A DNA stretch of 64,000 bases, from the NCBI RefSeq assembly GCF_030272615.1, contig NC_081405.1, positions 474,580,008 to 474,644,007 on the forward strand, in the 5' to 3' direction. Shown here piece after piece: positions 23,101 through 34,059 of the stretch. The position numbers and the translations under genes are program-made. How positions within the stretch are numbered: position 1 is the first letter of the stretch; each line of letters starts with the position of its first letter. This DNA comes from Cryptomeria japonica (lineage: Eukaryota; Streptophyta; Pinopsida; Cupressales; Cupressaceae). Below the pieces are notes generated by a model, which ran no database searches, was not told where the DNA came from, and saw only the letters and a list, made by a program, of their open reading frames with translations.

Positions 23101-25985
23101 TTTTGTTTTGGCTGACCTCCTTTTGATTCAACCTGAAATTTGAACTTAGATGCATTAATTATGAGTTTGAATTTGAAATTCAAATGTTGCTTTTAATGTT
23201 CCTTATTGTGGATTTAGAATACATGATTGTAACCTTACTTACTGAGAATGTACCTCTGTCTTCTTGTGCCATGTGTATTTATATGATAGACATTGTTCAC
23301 TATTTCACCTTCAAGGGTAGAGGATTTCTCTTGATATTATTGTCTTTGTGATGGTATTCTGTTTTGATATTCTTTTGCTTGTGACAATCATAAGAATATG
23401 ACTGTTACCCATTGGTTCACAAACCCCTATAACTAAGATATAAAGACCTTACACTTCTTTACCATTATAATATGATAGTGATCTCACAAGTGCATTCATG
23501 GCATCTTTGACCTCTGATATATTCACCACCCATATTCTTATTGAGGACTTATTTTTACTGTTCTTTGGGCTCTTAATCATTAGGACTGATCTCTTTTCAT
23601 TATCAGTACTTCTTTTTCATTATTCCAAGGTACTATGGTTTATATTTATTTGTGTCTTGATTGATCCTCTCTTACTCTATACCTTTGTATCATATATATT
23701 CTCATTGTTCTTCAATATGAGATTTTAATAGTGGACCTCTGTTATGCATATAGACTAACTGTGCTTTGTGATAGTGAATATTCACTATCCCCTCTCTACT
23801 CTTCATACTTGTTGGTTGTTCAACCCTTCATAGCCTGCCCATTGAAGTTGATGCTACTTTGTTCATTTCCATTCATTATCCTTTGATGTTCTAGGGTATG
23901 TTCAAGTCACAAGGCTTTCAAAGCTTTATGAAACTGTGCTTTTCTGTGACAAGGCTATCATCTTTTTCATTGTTATTGTTTTTGCTCAAATTTCCATTAA
24001 CCCTTGACATTACTTCCTTACTTCACTATGACTGTTATGTTTTGACAGTGATAATGATTCACTATTATTTTTTGTTCATAGGCTACAAACTTTTCCTTCT
24101 ATGATTTTTCACCTCATGGTACTGACAAGGCTATAATAAGGTTTATTTTACCCAAACCCTCATTCACATACATATTCCATTTTTATTAGGAGATGCTACT
24201 AACATTGTGATCATGACTGCTTTGACTGCTATCACAATCCCTTCGATGATATCTCTATGCCTTTGATTTATCATTGACATATCTTCGCTTTGATCCGAGG
24301 TCTCTGCACCTATGAGCTTGCAACTATGTTGAATGATGATTGTTCACTCAATTTCCACATGTGTTTTCAAACTATACTCCAATCATTGATTTTTTTATGA
24401 TAGTGTTCTACTCTTTATTGACAACAAAAATGATGAATAGCTTGTCCTCTTTGTGTCCTTATGCTATTTGAGGCCATAAGTGGTTGCTCTAAGGTGTTTC
24501 TCTGTGCTTTATATATCATCTTAGGTTCCAACCTTTAATTGGGTCTGAGACTCTCTTTGTGCACTGTGTATTGGTCGCTAGCCGCAACAACTCTAGTGAT
24601 TTGGCACTGTGAGTCTATGGTTGTAAAACCCTCATGAAACACTCACCGTCATTTAGGCCTTTTCTCCATAATTACTATCTTCTTATCAAAGACAAAATAC
24701 TAAAATAAGTCATATATGACTGCTTATTCATAAATAATATTGTTCTATTGTCTTATCTCTGCACATTATGGGTAATGTGTTTGTCCTTTGTGATTGTTGA
24801 AAGGCTCCTTACTGCTCTAACATGCCTTAGTCTTGCCTTGGAATGATCTTGCTGGGCTGTTCTATCACCATTTTGGTGACTGTGATCTTACTTCACCTTC
24901 CAATTAGGGCTGCTATCTTTTGATAAGGACAAAATCTCCTCAACAAAAAGAGTTGCTCTGTGCTCTTCCATACAATATTACTGTTTATACTACCCTTGAC
25001 TGTCACATTCATAGATCTACTTTCTTTCACTATTTTCTTAATGGCCTTGGAAAATTTCCATAGCCTGAGTTCTCTGAGTTTGGCTTTGAAGATTATGTTG
25101 ATTATGGATTGAGGCACCATATCCTTCAAATCACTATGTTATGCATACACATGAACACTCACTTTAGACCTTGTCATACTAAAATAGGTTAGGCCTATCA
25201 CCATTCTTGTAGATGCTTTGGCTAGGGTGTCTTCATGACTATTCTTAAAGTTGAATATGTCTCTGATCTTCATTGGCTATGATCTCTTCCTTTGTTTTCA
25301 TGCCATGGTTTTTATGGTATTGAAGTTTGTAACACCAATATATGCTTTTCTTACCATGAATGTGAATAGTCATGGTAATAGTCTTCCATTTCTCTATTAT
25401 GAAACTCTTGTCTTGAGTTGTGACACTACTAAAAAACTCTCATGACTGCTCATCAATGTCTTTTGTAGGCTTTCATGTCTATGTCTATGATAGAAAATCT
25501 TCATGCAGGGAAATGATATTAATATAACCAGACAAGAGATAACTTTCTTATATAAACCTAAGTATAAGCCCTCAACAAAAAACAATATTTCAAACTCCAC
25601 TTTCAACATATAGACCTTAAAATAAACTTATGAATGCATTCCTTCAGCTTGTGCAAGATTTTCTTATCTAAATTCATCCCAATTTATTTCTCAAGAAAAA
25701 TTCACATCATATAGGGGTTTTACATAGACCTTTCACAACCTTCGATCATTCTTTTGAATCCTTAGCTATTTGAATTGTCTCTTATCTAATCTTTAATTGC
25801 CCGACCTGCAACCTTGAGCCTATTCTCCACATATTAAATTGTTGGTTACTACTTCCTTCAATGCATATAGGACTCTATTCTCCATGATGGAAGTGTAAAA
25901 AACTGAAAGAACTCAAAGTAATCATGAAATGAAGCCCTAAATGCACACAAAAATTGATGGCTTTCAACTCCATTTTTCCTCCAAA
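20163..25985. other. About 5.8 kb AT-rich spacer with no recognised gene or element
   Basis: Only short frames occur. Those at 20362-20589, 23498-23728, 23898-24104 and 24893-25129 have no recognisable domain; the two near 23.5-24.1 kb are hydrophobic merely because the DNA is T-rich. 22670-23110 has the texture of an LTR fragment (poly-A/T ends, AAATTTGAATT tracts) but no pair, PBS or PPT was found. I see no splice-connected gene, but a diverged gene with short exons cannot be excluded by eye. Confidence 0.4.
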
Positions 25986-26759
25986 TGTTAAAACTATTGG
26001 CATTTTGAGTTTATTGGCATTTTGCATAGAGATTGCATTAATGATATGTTGTCATTGATGTCAATTGAATTGGGAAAAGGTATTCATGTTATTGCTGTTA
26101 TTGTTGATATTGGCTAGTAACCGGTAAGAAGAGAGTTGTAGATGATATTGTAACCGGTATGTAAAGTTTGTGAGTTGAATCGGTGAACTGGTGTAAAGGG
26201 TCAAACCTTTCTATGTAATGTAACTGATAAACCCTATCAGCTATTAAACCCTAACTGATCAAGTTTGTTGGTTTATTATCTGATGAGCAGTAATGATGGA
26301 GACACGTGTGATCATTGTATGAGGATAAATTCAAATTGGTTTGGCGCATTTGCTTATTGTCTAGGGAAGGAGCAAAGTGGATTGCATTTAATGCATAGCG
26401 TGTGATGAGTTACAAAGTCCAATGGAGTGGTGATCATGGAGCAGTTGGAATTATCTTGAAGAATGTGAAGAGATTGTCATGATTTCTAATGTTCAGGATT
26501 GAATCGACTTGTTTGTAATCTCAATGATGAGAATTAGGTTTTTGTTGTGTTATTGACCTAATTGATTTGTATTTAAGGTCGATGAAGTTGTTTGTAAAGG
26601 TTATTTGAAAGATTGGTAGAAAACCGGTTGAGTGTGTGGTTGCCCAACCAGTGAATGGATTTGCACTTTGAGTAAAGGCAAATTGAAGCTTAGAAGGATC
26701 TGATCAAGCAAATGTAGTGCTACTCAGACAGATCAAGAAAACCTGTTGTGTTCTAACAA

Positions 26760-27003
26760 TTACAACAGAAGTAAAATCCCTTAACTGGGTAAGCTCTAAC
26801 AAGCTTGGTTACTCATTAAATCCTCTAACAAGGTGGTCCATTAGCTTGGATTCTTAAATCCTCCAGCGAGGTTACTCCTAACAAGGTATTGTGCTTCTAA
26901 CAAGGCATATTTGTAAATCCCTTAACCGGGCGATTCCTAATCGGAATTAGTTCTTAACAGGACTTATTGTAAAGCTCTAACAGGCTTTAGCTCCTAACAG
27001 GGA
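26760..27003 (+). repeat. Array of TCTAACAAGG-like motifs within the solo LTR
   Basis: About seven TCTAACAAGG/CCTAACAGGG-like words and two CCTTAACYGGG words recur at irregular spacing of 20-40 bp, interleaved with AAATCC and GTAAA. The pattern looks like decayed short tandem repeats. It lies in the R/U5 half of the LTR. Confidence 0.6.
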
Positions 27004-27369
27004 AAACTTTGAAAGAGTTCAGATAGCTATCCTTGTGAGTCCCATCTCACCGTGGTTTTTACCTATTTGGGTTTTCCACGTATAAACATTTGTGTCAAGT
27101 AGTGAATGCTTTTGTGGTTGTGATCTTATTTATTGATTTGGTTAACTTCTGATAAGGCATGTTAAGTAGAAGCATTGAGAGATGAATATGTTGAGTTAAG
27201 ATTAAGCATTGTTGATGTTTACAAGATTGAAGGTGTTTACTATTAAAAGTTGTCATAACAGTTAAACTGGTTAATGTCAAGTATTCCTAAGAATATTGAT
27301 CTTGATTGAGATATGTTTACTTTGTTTGACTGAGTTTTGAGCTTGGGAAATTTGTATCAGTTTTTCAAT

Positions 27370-27397
27370 ATATTGATTCATCCCCCCCTCTCAGTAT
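27370..27397 (+). other. Poly-C-loop hairpin near LTR 3' end (sense copy)
   Basis: ATATTGA (27370-27376) can pair with TCAGTAT (27391-27397) with one G-U wobble in the sense RNA, around a loop with seven C. It corresponds to the hairpins at 33084, 38724, 48016 and 50815. Confidence 0.6.
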
Positions 27398-27420
27398 TCT
27401 ACCGGATACTTAATCTTTCA

Positions 27421-28399
27421 TCATACCATCAAAAAATGTTTTTTTGACTTTTCTCAATGTGAAATCACATTGATTTGGAGAGACAAAGATTGTAATTAAA
27501 AATGAGGAAAGTTAATGCTTATAACTTGATATAGATGGACCAAAGGTATCTTGACTATTATAAATTTTTTTTTCTAATAATTAAATCCCCTTAAAAATAT
27601 TGACTAATAATACCAAGGAGGCCTATTTTGACCTAGAGGGTAAAAATAGATAACAATTAGTTCATTATAAATCAATGAAAATGTTGCAGAAATTGTCTCC
27701 AGATGTATTTTCTAATTTCATACAAATTGTAATATCAAAGATTTTTTGATTTGTCTTTACAATTTCCTTGTAATTGTGTGACTTTGTATGTTGCTTTCCT
27801 TCAAGGAAGGAATTAAAGTTCAATGTGCAGGTTACAACGAATTAGAAAATATGATATGGATTTCTAAGAATGATTATGAACAACAGGATGGGTTACATTA
27901 ATGTAAAGCATCAATGTCAAAAGGTCTACTAATTTGAAGGTATTTGAGTTTGCATTCATAATATGGATTTGACTCCTACCCCTAAGATTAGATACTGATA
28001 TGTGATATTTCTAGATCTGATTCAGAAACACTTAAATATTCAAAATCTCTTTTAAATTTCTATTGTAGGATTCAGGTTTAGTATAAGAATGGTTCTCAAT
28101 TGCTAAGTGAAGGTTGAAATACCAAGATTATAGCTAGAATCAAAGTTAGTAAACATTCCTTGGTATGCTTACATTGGAAAATATCTCCGATAATTTATAA
28201 TACTTTATTTTATAGGGCACTCAATTATGTAGGCATTGTATAGGTACACCCACCTTGGTCTAACAAAGCTAGAACTGTAGGAGACTTCAGTCTTTTGACT
28301 AAATCTCATTTGTTAGCCAAATCCACCTCCAAGTCTGAGCATAAGAGAGTTATTAATCTTTAGGATTCAATGGATCTATTGATTTAGGAACCAACAACT
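27421..28399. other. Spacer left of element F; no gene
   Basis: AT-rich and non-coding as far as I can see. No repeat or boundary is recognised until similarity to the F LTR begins near 28395. Confidence 0.45.
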
Positions 28400-28542
28400 G
28401 GCAGGACCAAGACACATTAGGTTCCATGGTCCTCCCAAAAGGGGCCCAAATTTGGACTCTGCAAATGGTCGCATTTTGGGAGCAGGAAAACATTTTCTGT
28501 ATCTTCTTGCCTCAAAATTTTAGAAATATTTTGTGTAGTTAG

Positions 28543-28550
28543 GTATAAAA
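28543..28550 (+). promoter_or_regulatory. TATA box in F LTR
   Basis: GTATAAAA, conserved in the 3' copy at 45233-45240 within the same context. Confidence 0.55.
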
Positions 28551-28694
28551 GCAAGCCTAACCCCCTCATTTTGGGATCTCTCACATTGGAATTCAATTGC
28601 ACTTTAGAAAATTCAAGTGAGCATGTAATCAAGCATCATTAAGGCAATGAAGAAGAGGTCAAAGTTCAAATTTCAAGCATTCATGATGGCATCC

Positions 28695-29498
28695 TGAAGT
28701 AGTCACCGTTGAGGAGGGACCTCAAGGAGATCAGTCCAATCCAGTCAGCAAGAGTAAACACAATGCAAACACACAAATATGATGGAGGAAATATAGAACA
28801 AATAGTTTTATTACATGAAAGTTGATTACATCCAACTAGTAACAACCAGGTTACAACATACCGACACATAGGCCTGGTAGAATAGGTCACATCGAGACCT
28901 TGAATCGAAAGATCTATCTTCTAGGCATAGTCTAACTCTGATTGATTCTAATTAATCTTTAATTTATTCTCATTGATTACATTCTAAAGCATGATTAGAA
29001 ATATATATATCGATCCAAAGGATCCAGTCGGCCCAAAAAGGATCAAAACCCGAAGAACAAGACCTAACGTGCAAAATGAATAAGGTCAGCCTCCGCCAAG
29101 AGATTCCTTTAAAAAATTCAAAGGACGAAACATAAAAGGTCGGCCACACACCAAGAAACATCGAGATCAACATCCAAGGCTCTGCAAGCTTTGGAATGGA
29201 TTCTAGCAAATCACCGTAATAGGTCTCAGGCAACTGGTAACAAAGGAACAACCGGTAACAAGAAACTGTCATGGAAACCGGTAGCGATATCTTGTCGGAA
29301 AGTGATCCAAATGAGATGTGGTTTGAAAGAAAGAAATATGTTAAAGTCTTCAAGTATAATCCAACTCCACAGGATTTGGTGAGCCAAAACTGAGACACAT
29401 AGAAAGGAAAACTGAAACTGCAAACAAAAAACAAAACAAAAAAGAAAATGTTTTTGGTTGATACAAGATTGCTGTGAACCAGGGATGCTCCTGCATCA
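28695..29498 (-). mobile_element. Solo LTR of the element B family, minus strand
   Basis: On the plus strand it starts TGAAGTAGTCACCG and ends GATGCTCCTGCATCA, the reverse complement of the B LTR (804 bp against about 800). The TSD CATCC is perfect (28690-28694 and 29499-29503), and the uninterrupted target is seen in the F 3' LTR near 45373. The 194-codon minus frame here is LTR sequence, not a gene. Confidence 0.95.
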
Positions 29499-30814
29499 CA
29501 TCCATGATCAAGACTTTTTGAAGATATCCTACATGACATTATCAACCTTGGCATGAAGACTTCAATGCAATATTCATTAAGGTATCAAGTTCCAATTCAA
29601 GCATTTCAAATTTAGATGTAGCCTTGTCCTCAAAAGACAAGCTTTACAATTTAGTAAATTCCATTATCAAGTTCTATTTCAATTTAATTCAAGGGTTAAT
29701 TCAAAACTCAAGGTTTGACCTAAGGCAAACCCCCATCAACAACTACATTTTCCTTCTTTCTGTGTACAGATGATAAATATAGGAGCCATAAACAAATATG
29801 TTAGCAGAGGAGACGATGTTGATCAGTTCTAAATTTTGTAGAGGCAAAAATTAGAGGACTAGGTCGCTAATTGCCACACGGTCCCAATAATTTCTAGTGA
29901 TCTTCTAGGAAGAAATTATAAGCGACATCTTGATTTTGAAATATTCATGTTAGTTTGCATCTGACATTAGGGACCAGGTCACAAATTGCCACATAGTCCC
30001 GCACTTTTGGGACAAACTTGCTATAATAGGTGCACTTTTGTTTCTTTTGGTCAGACTTAGCTTTGTGTCTGCATTATATGTCTATAACTTCTTGTTCTTG
30101 TTGTTTTATGTCAATTCTCTATCATTTACCCTAGATCTATCTTCCAAACTACACCCTCTTAATTGCATCTTTAACTAAACAAAAGGGAACAAAATTCAAT
30201 CAATATTCAACCCTCTTATCAACATAGGTGGAGGTTGGATCTATTGAATTCAACCCTCCTTTTAATGTTTTATATGGAAATAAGTGGGTTTCCTAGTTTA
30301 CATTTGCTTAGCTTACATGAATGCCCTTACTCTATTTCCATACTTTACATTTGGTGAACGTGACATTGAGCTTACATTAAATTGGAATTTTTGGATCTAA
30401 TTTATATGCAATTAATTAAATCATATTTGCACTCATATGTCATATATGCACTTAATTTACATAAATTATAAGTTTAATTCATAAAAAACCTAATTCATTT
30501 TGATAAAGTTGACTTGTGGGTTGCATAATTTCTTATTTACATGTTCAAATATGATTTTAATTCCATATATCATTTTCAGATTTAGAGGGATTTCATAAAT
30601 ACAATTTCTTTGTTCATTGGTTTATCAACCATTTTACAAGAAAATTGCATTGTTTAATCATATATATAGCTGGCATTACCAAAAATAGTGTGACTTTAAA
30701 TCTTTGCATTCAATATTTCTTTCTTTGTGCATGAGTTTTGTTACCCTTTCACCTACATCTAATATTCTAATGAGAAGAAGTTATAGACTTAGGGCTTCTT
30801 GAAGTTTAAATACC

Positions 30815-32067
30815 ATGGATATGGAGCCCAAGTTGACTAACCTATTCCATGCAAGTGTTTGTACTTCTTCTAATCCCATACAAGACATACCTAAAATTCC
30901 GGAGACCCATTTACCTCACACTTCTCATGATGAGGATTACTCACTAACTAGATTTATTGGTGACCAATTGGGGAAGCTTGACAATGAGTTGGATAAGCTT
31001 CAACAATGGATGGGTCAAGAACACTCGAATAGTGAGGCAATCCCCTTGATTGAAGGGTTGGAGAGAATGGTTTAGAGTGATGAGATCGGTGCAAAAGTGC
31101 TACGTGGCATTGCTCATATTGTTGATATCAATATTATGCCAATAAAAAGCTGTACCGAAGCTCTTGGTTCCTCTAATACTACAAATCAAGTTGAGAATTA
31201 TTTTATTATGACTACATCCTTATCTAATGTGTCTACATATAAATCTTCTATCATGACTACCTCTACATGAAATGTTAATCCTACACATATTAGTCATGGA
31301 GACAATATTATTAATCAATACTCCTACATACCTCCTTTTGTTTCCCAACCATCTCCTTGACCAACGTAGCATAATGTTCCACCTCCTTATTCTCAACCTT
31401 TGCCTACCTATCACAATATTACACATCCATCACAATCCAGCATGTCCAATTCCAACCCATCCACTGAAGTTGGTATCAACAACCTAGCTCAAAGTGTCTC
31501 ATCCTTACAATAACAATTGGCTTCTTTAACCCAATCTAAGTTCAATGTCCTGACATATGATGTAGCTATCCCACTATCTAATTATGTAGTTTGTGTAGTT
31601 GCTCCTAAGAATGTGTAAATTTTGCAATTGGAGTTATACAATGAAAAATGTGAGCCCTTGACTTATGTGAAAACATTCCAACCCTTGTGTAATGGTTTTT
31701 CTCATGATCATAGACTCATGGAAAAAAAGTTTGCTCGCACTTTTAGAGATAAATCTTTGCAATGGTATGTTTCTCTTTGTCTCCTTATTCTATCACTTCT
31801 TTTTCACAATTGGCTAATGCATTCATTCAACTCTTTCAAAATAACATTGGTCCTCAAATTACTTTGACTAATTTGATTCATTGTAAGCAAGGAGTTAAAG
31901 AAAAAGTGACTGATTTTATTGGTAGATATAAAAAATTGCATTCGCAAATTGCTTATCCTATGCCCAATTGTTATTTTCAAAGAATTTTCATTGCTAATTT
32001 ATAAAAGGATATTAGAGATAATATTCTATTTTCTAAATTTTCATCTTTCACACAATTGTGTGGGTGC
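30815..32067 (+). pseudogene. gag: Element F gag, N-terminal and capsid part
   Basis: The ATG at 30815 opens a frame that shares phase with 31622-31765, so both belong to one gag ORF. Stops between them (such as TAG at 31073) fall at plausible Gln codons. The N-terminal part is acidic with a short coiled segment (LGKLDNELDKLQQW); the middle is Pro/Ser/Tyr-rich. The capsid reads FARTFRDKSLQWY, then after a one-base frameshift near 31775 SITSFSQLANAFIQLFQNN, CKQGVKEKVTDFIGRYKKLH and KDIRDNILFSKFSSF, matching the Retrotrans_gag pattern. It is cut near 32065 by an insertion and resumes at about 40790. Confidence 0.85.
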
Positions 32068-33059
32068 TGTTGATCCCCCAAAAATTAGCTTTTGCCAACT
32101 TTTAAGGGTAGTTTGGGAAGCTCACAGGTGTGGGACTAGATGCGACCTGTGAAATGACCTTCGGGATTTTAGAAGCTGACTCTTCAAATTTCAGAGGGTA
32201 TGAAAAGGGAAGGAGGAAATAAACATAAGAAAACCTAATATAAGGTAATACACCAAAGCTTGTACAACACTTTAAATCCCCTTTAAAAATAATAGGAAAT
32301 ATGTGACCCCAAAATATTGAGCACAAAATACCATAGACTCTTCATTGGTGGAAAGAGAACAAAATGCACAAAGTGACATAGACATAGGACAAAATATTCA
32401 GATCTTTCTGTGAGAAACACACGCTAAGGCTTGTAGGGGACATTTCCCTATGGATTTTGCTTACCAAATGGCATAGTATAACTCCAAATCATAAATTACT
32501 ACAGATGATTGGAAGAGTAAAACACGATTCAATTACCCTTCAATCTATGATAAAAATATAAAAGCCGAAAACCATAACAATTATTAGCTACATTCATTTG
32601 AAATGACAAAGAGCTATAGATTCATACATAAACAGAAATAAACATACAATAAAGACAAACTAGGCACAATCCGATATGTTTTTCTTTCTATTAATTGACT
32701 GAGCCACAATGCTAAGGTCTAAACTAAATTCATAGCTATTTCTAAGTGTTCTTCTCCACAATTGGTAAAACAATTCCCCCCGTTACAATGTACCCCCAGG
32801 CTTATATAGAGAAAACCTCTTATATCTGAAACCGTGATTGTAGTTGAACCATTTTCTGCATACTTGTCATGTGCCCACCATCATCATGGAGGTTGTTGTA
32901 GCTTCCATGAGCTCGATCTTTGTATCACTATTTTCTTCCATGCTTGCGACATGGTTTCTAGCTAGAAATTCCCTTTTTTTGTTGCAACCGCTAGATCATG
33001 CTGGCTTTTGCTTTTTCTTCATTCATGCCCTCTTGTTTCACCACGTGAAGCCTCTTGCA
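32068..33059 (+). repeat. LTR-like insertion in F gag, left part (element H)
   Basis: Gag similarity stops at TGTGTGGGTGC and the sequence TGTTGATCCCCCAAAAATTAG begins. A TATA-like CTTATATAGAG lies at 32809, about 740 bp in, as in a plus-strand LTR. It is itself interrupted at 33059 by element G; the continuation appears to be 39514 onward. The exact left end (32057-32071) is ambiguous and I found no TSD. Confidence 0.5.
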
Positions 33060-33866
33060 TGTTAGATTCAATGATAGTCCTAAAGACACTGAGGGGGGGG
33101 GTGAGTCAGTGTCTAATCGGTTAGCAAAATATTTAAACTTATTTATAACTTTGCAACCCAAAACAGTGTATCGGTAAATAAGAATTATTGCAATAAACAC
33201 AAATAATAGAGACAACATAGAAACATACCATAACACATGATATTTAATGAGGAAACCCAGTGTGGGAAAAATCTAGTGGGAATTGTGACCCACAATATTT
33301 ACTTATTGGCCAATGAATAAATACTACTTACAATAAGGGGCTTGCACATGCAGGGAGGCCAACAACCTAGAGCTTAGTGCTCAATGAAAAGTCACACTGA
33401 CTACAAAATGGATTAATAAATCCAATGCAATATATTGCCTCAAAACAACATCTCTAATGCCAGGTTCAGTACTGGTTTAAGCTCAGACATATACCTTATC
33501 CAAAAACCTTCGCTGCCACTAAACAATTATTTTCTACTATACATATCATCTCCTCTCTACTCATCTACTCTCAAAATGACCTATAAGATCTCATACATAT
33601 ATGAGTCTTTTACAATATACCATGTTGACTTACAAAAGATAATTATATTACAATAAACAAAAGTTCATCCCATGTCGGCTAGAGTGCTGGTATGCTTTGT
33701 TGCCGATGTAATCTGAATGTCAGTGTAAGTGCCCGTCGGTGTTGGTGTCTACCGGTGTATGAAGTTTGTGATGTCGGGCATGTAGAAACCAATTGCCAGT
33801 GAGTTGCCAGTTGGTTGCCATCAATGACAACATCAACTATTCTCATAAGAGTGTAGAATGTCAAAA
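33060..33866 (-). repeat. 3' LTR of element G
   Basis: On the plus strand it starts TGTTAGATTCAATG and ends GAATGTCAAAA beside the PPT. The homologous copy at 38700-39513 ends in the canonical GCCAACA, so the inner end here has lost the terminal CA (read on the minus strand, TGTT has become TTTT). Confidence 0.88.
33084..33114 (-). other. Poly-C-loop hairpin in U5 of G 3' LTR
   Basis: AGACACTGA (33084-33092) and TCAGTGTCT (33106-33114) form a perfect 9-bp inverted repeat around a run of nine G (C in the sense RNA). It lies about 24 bp from the LTR terminus. Confidence 0.8.
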
Positions 33867-33895
33867 ATATCCCCCTTTGGCATTGATGGCAACAC
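33867..33895 (-). promoter_or_regulatory. Polypurine tract of element G
   Basis: On the minus strand CAATGCCAAAGGGGGATAT directly precedes the LTR. The same module is next to the LTRs of D (52011) and E (50508). A second purine module with the same TTTGACATCAATG neighbour is at about 34001-34026. Confidence 0.8.
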
Positions 33896-34059
33896 TCATG
33901 AGAAAAATCAAAGCTGTTATCCCAAAAGTAAAATCCAAAAAAAAGATGTGCTCCCCTTGAGCAAGTGATCTCCTTTGTACATGCATTTTTCTCTCCACTA
34001 CTCCCCCTTTGACATCAATGACAAAGGATGTCATAAATAATCAAAAGAGTACAAAAATG

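Larger units (their letters stand above)
25986..27420 (+). mobile_element. Copia-type solo LTR, plus strand
   Basis: It starts near TGTTAAAACTATTGGC and ends near ACTTAATCTTTCA. The 3' end carries GATTCATCCCCCCCTCTCAG, the sense form of the motif that appears reversed near the left ends of the minus LTRs at 33060, 38700, 48000 and 50790. No PBS follows and no PPT precedes, so it is a solo LTR or fragment. I could not find a matching TSD (CCAAA on the left, TCATA on the right), so the exact ends may be off by some bases. Confidence 0.7.
28400..30349 (+). repeat. 5' LTR of element F, left-truncated and interrupted
   Basis: It aligns with 45100-46197 of the 3' LTR: CCATGGTCCTCCCAAAAGG, a TATA box GGTATAAAAGC at 28543, and so on to TACTTTACA at 30349. 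The first 200 bp of the 3' LTR are missing here. A nested solo LTR occupies 28695-29498; the intact 3' LTR keeps the empty site (GATGGCATCCATGATC near 45373). After 30349 comes TTTGGTGAACGTGAC, the likely primer-binding region. Confidence 0.85.

Noticed and set aside
23498-24104. Hydrophobic frames that look like membrane proteins
   Set aside because: T-rich DNA gives Phe/Leu/Ile by chance; no neighbouring exon or conserved motif.
28970-29554. 194-codon minus-strand frame
   Set aside because: Lies almost wholly within a solo LTR of the B family and equals LTR sequence in sense direction; the same frame is broken in the other two LTR copies.
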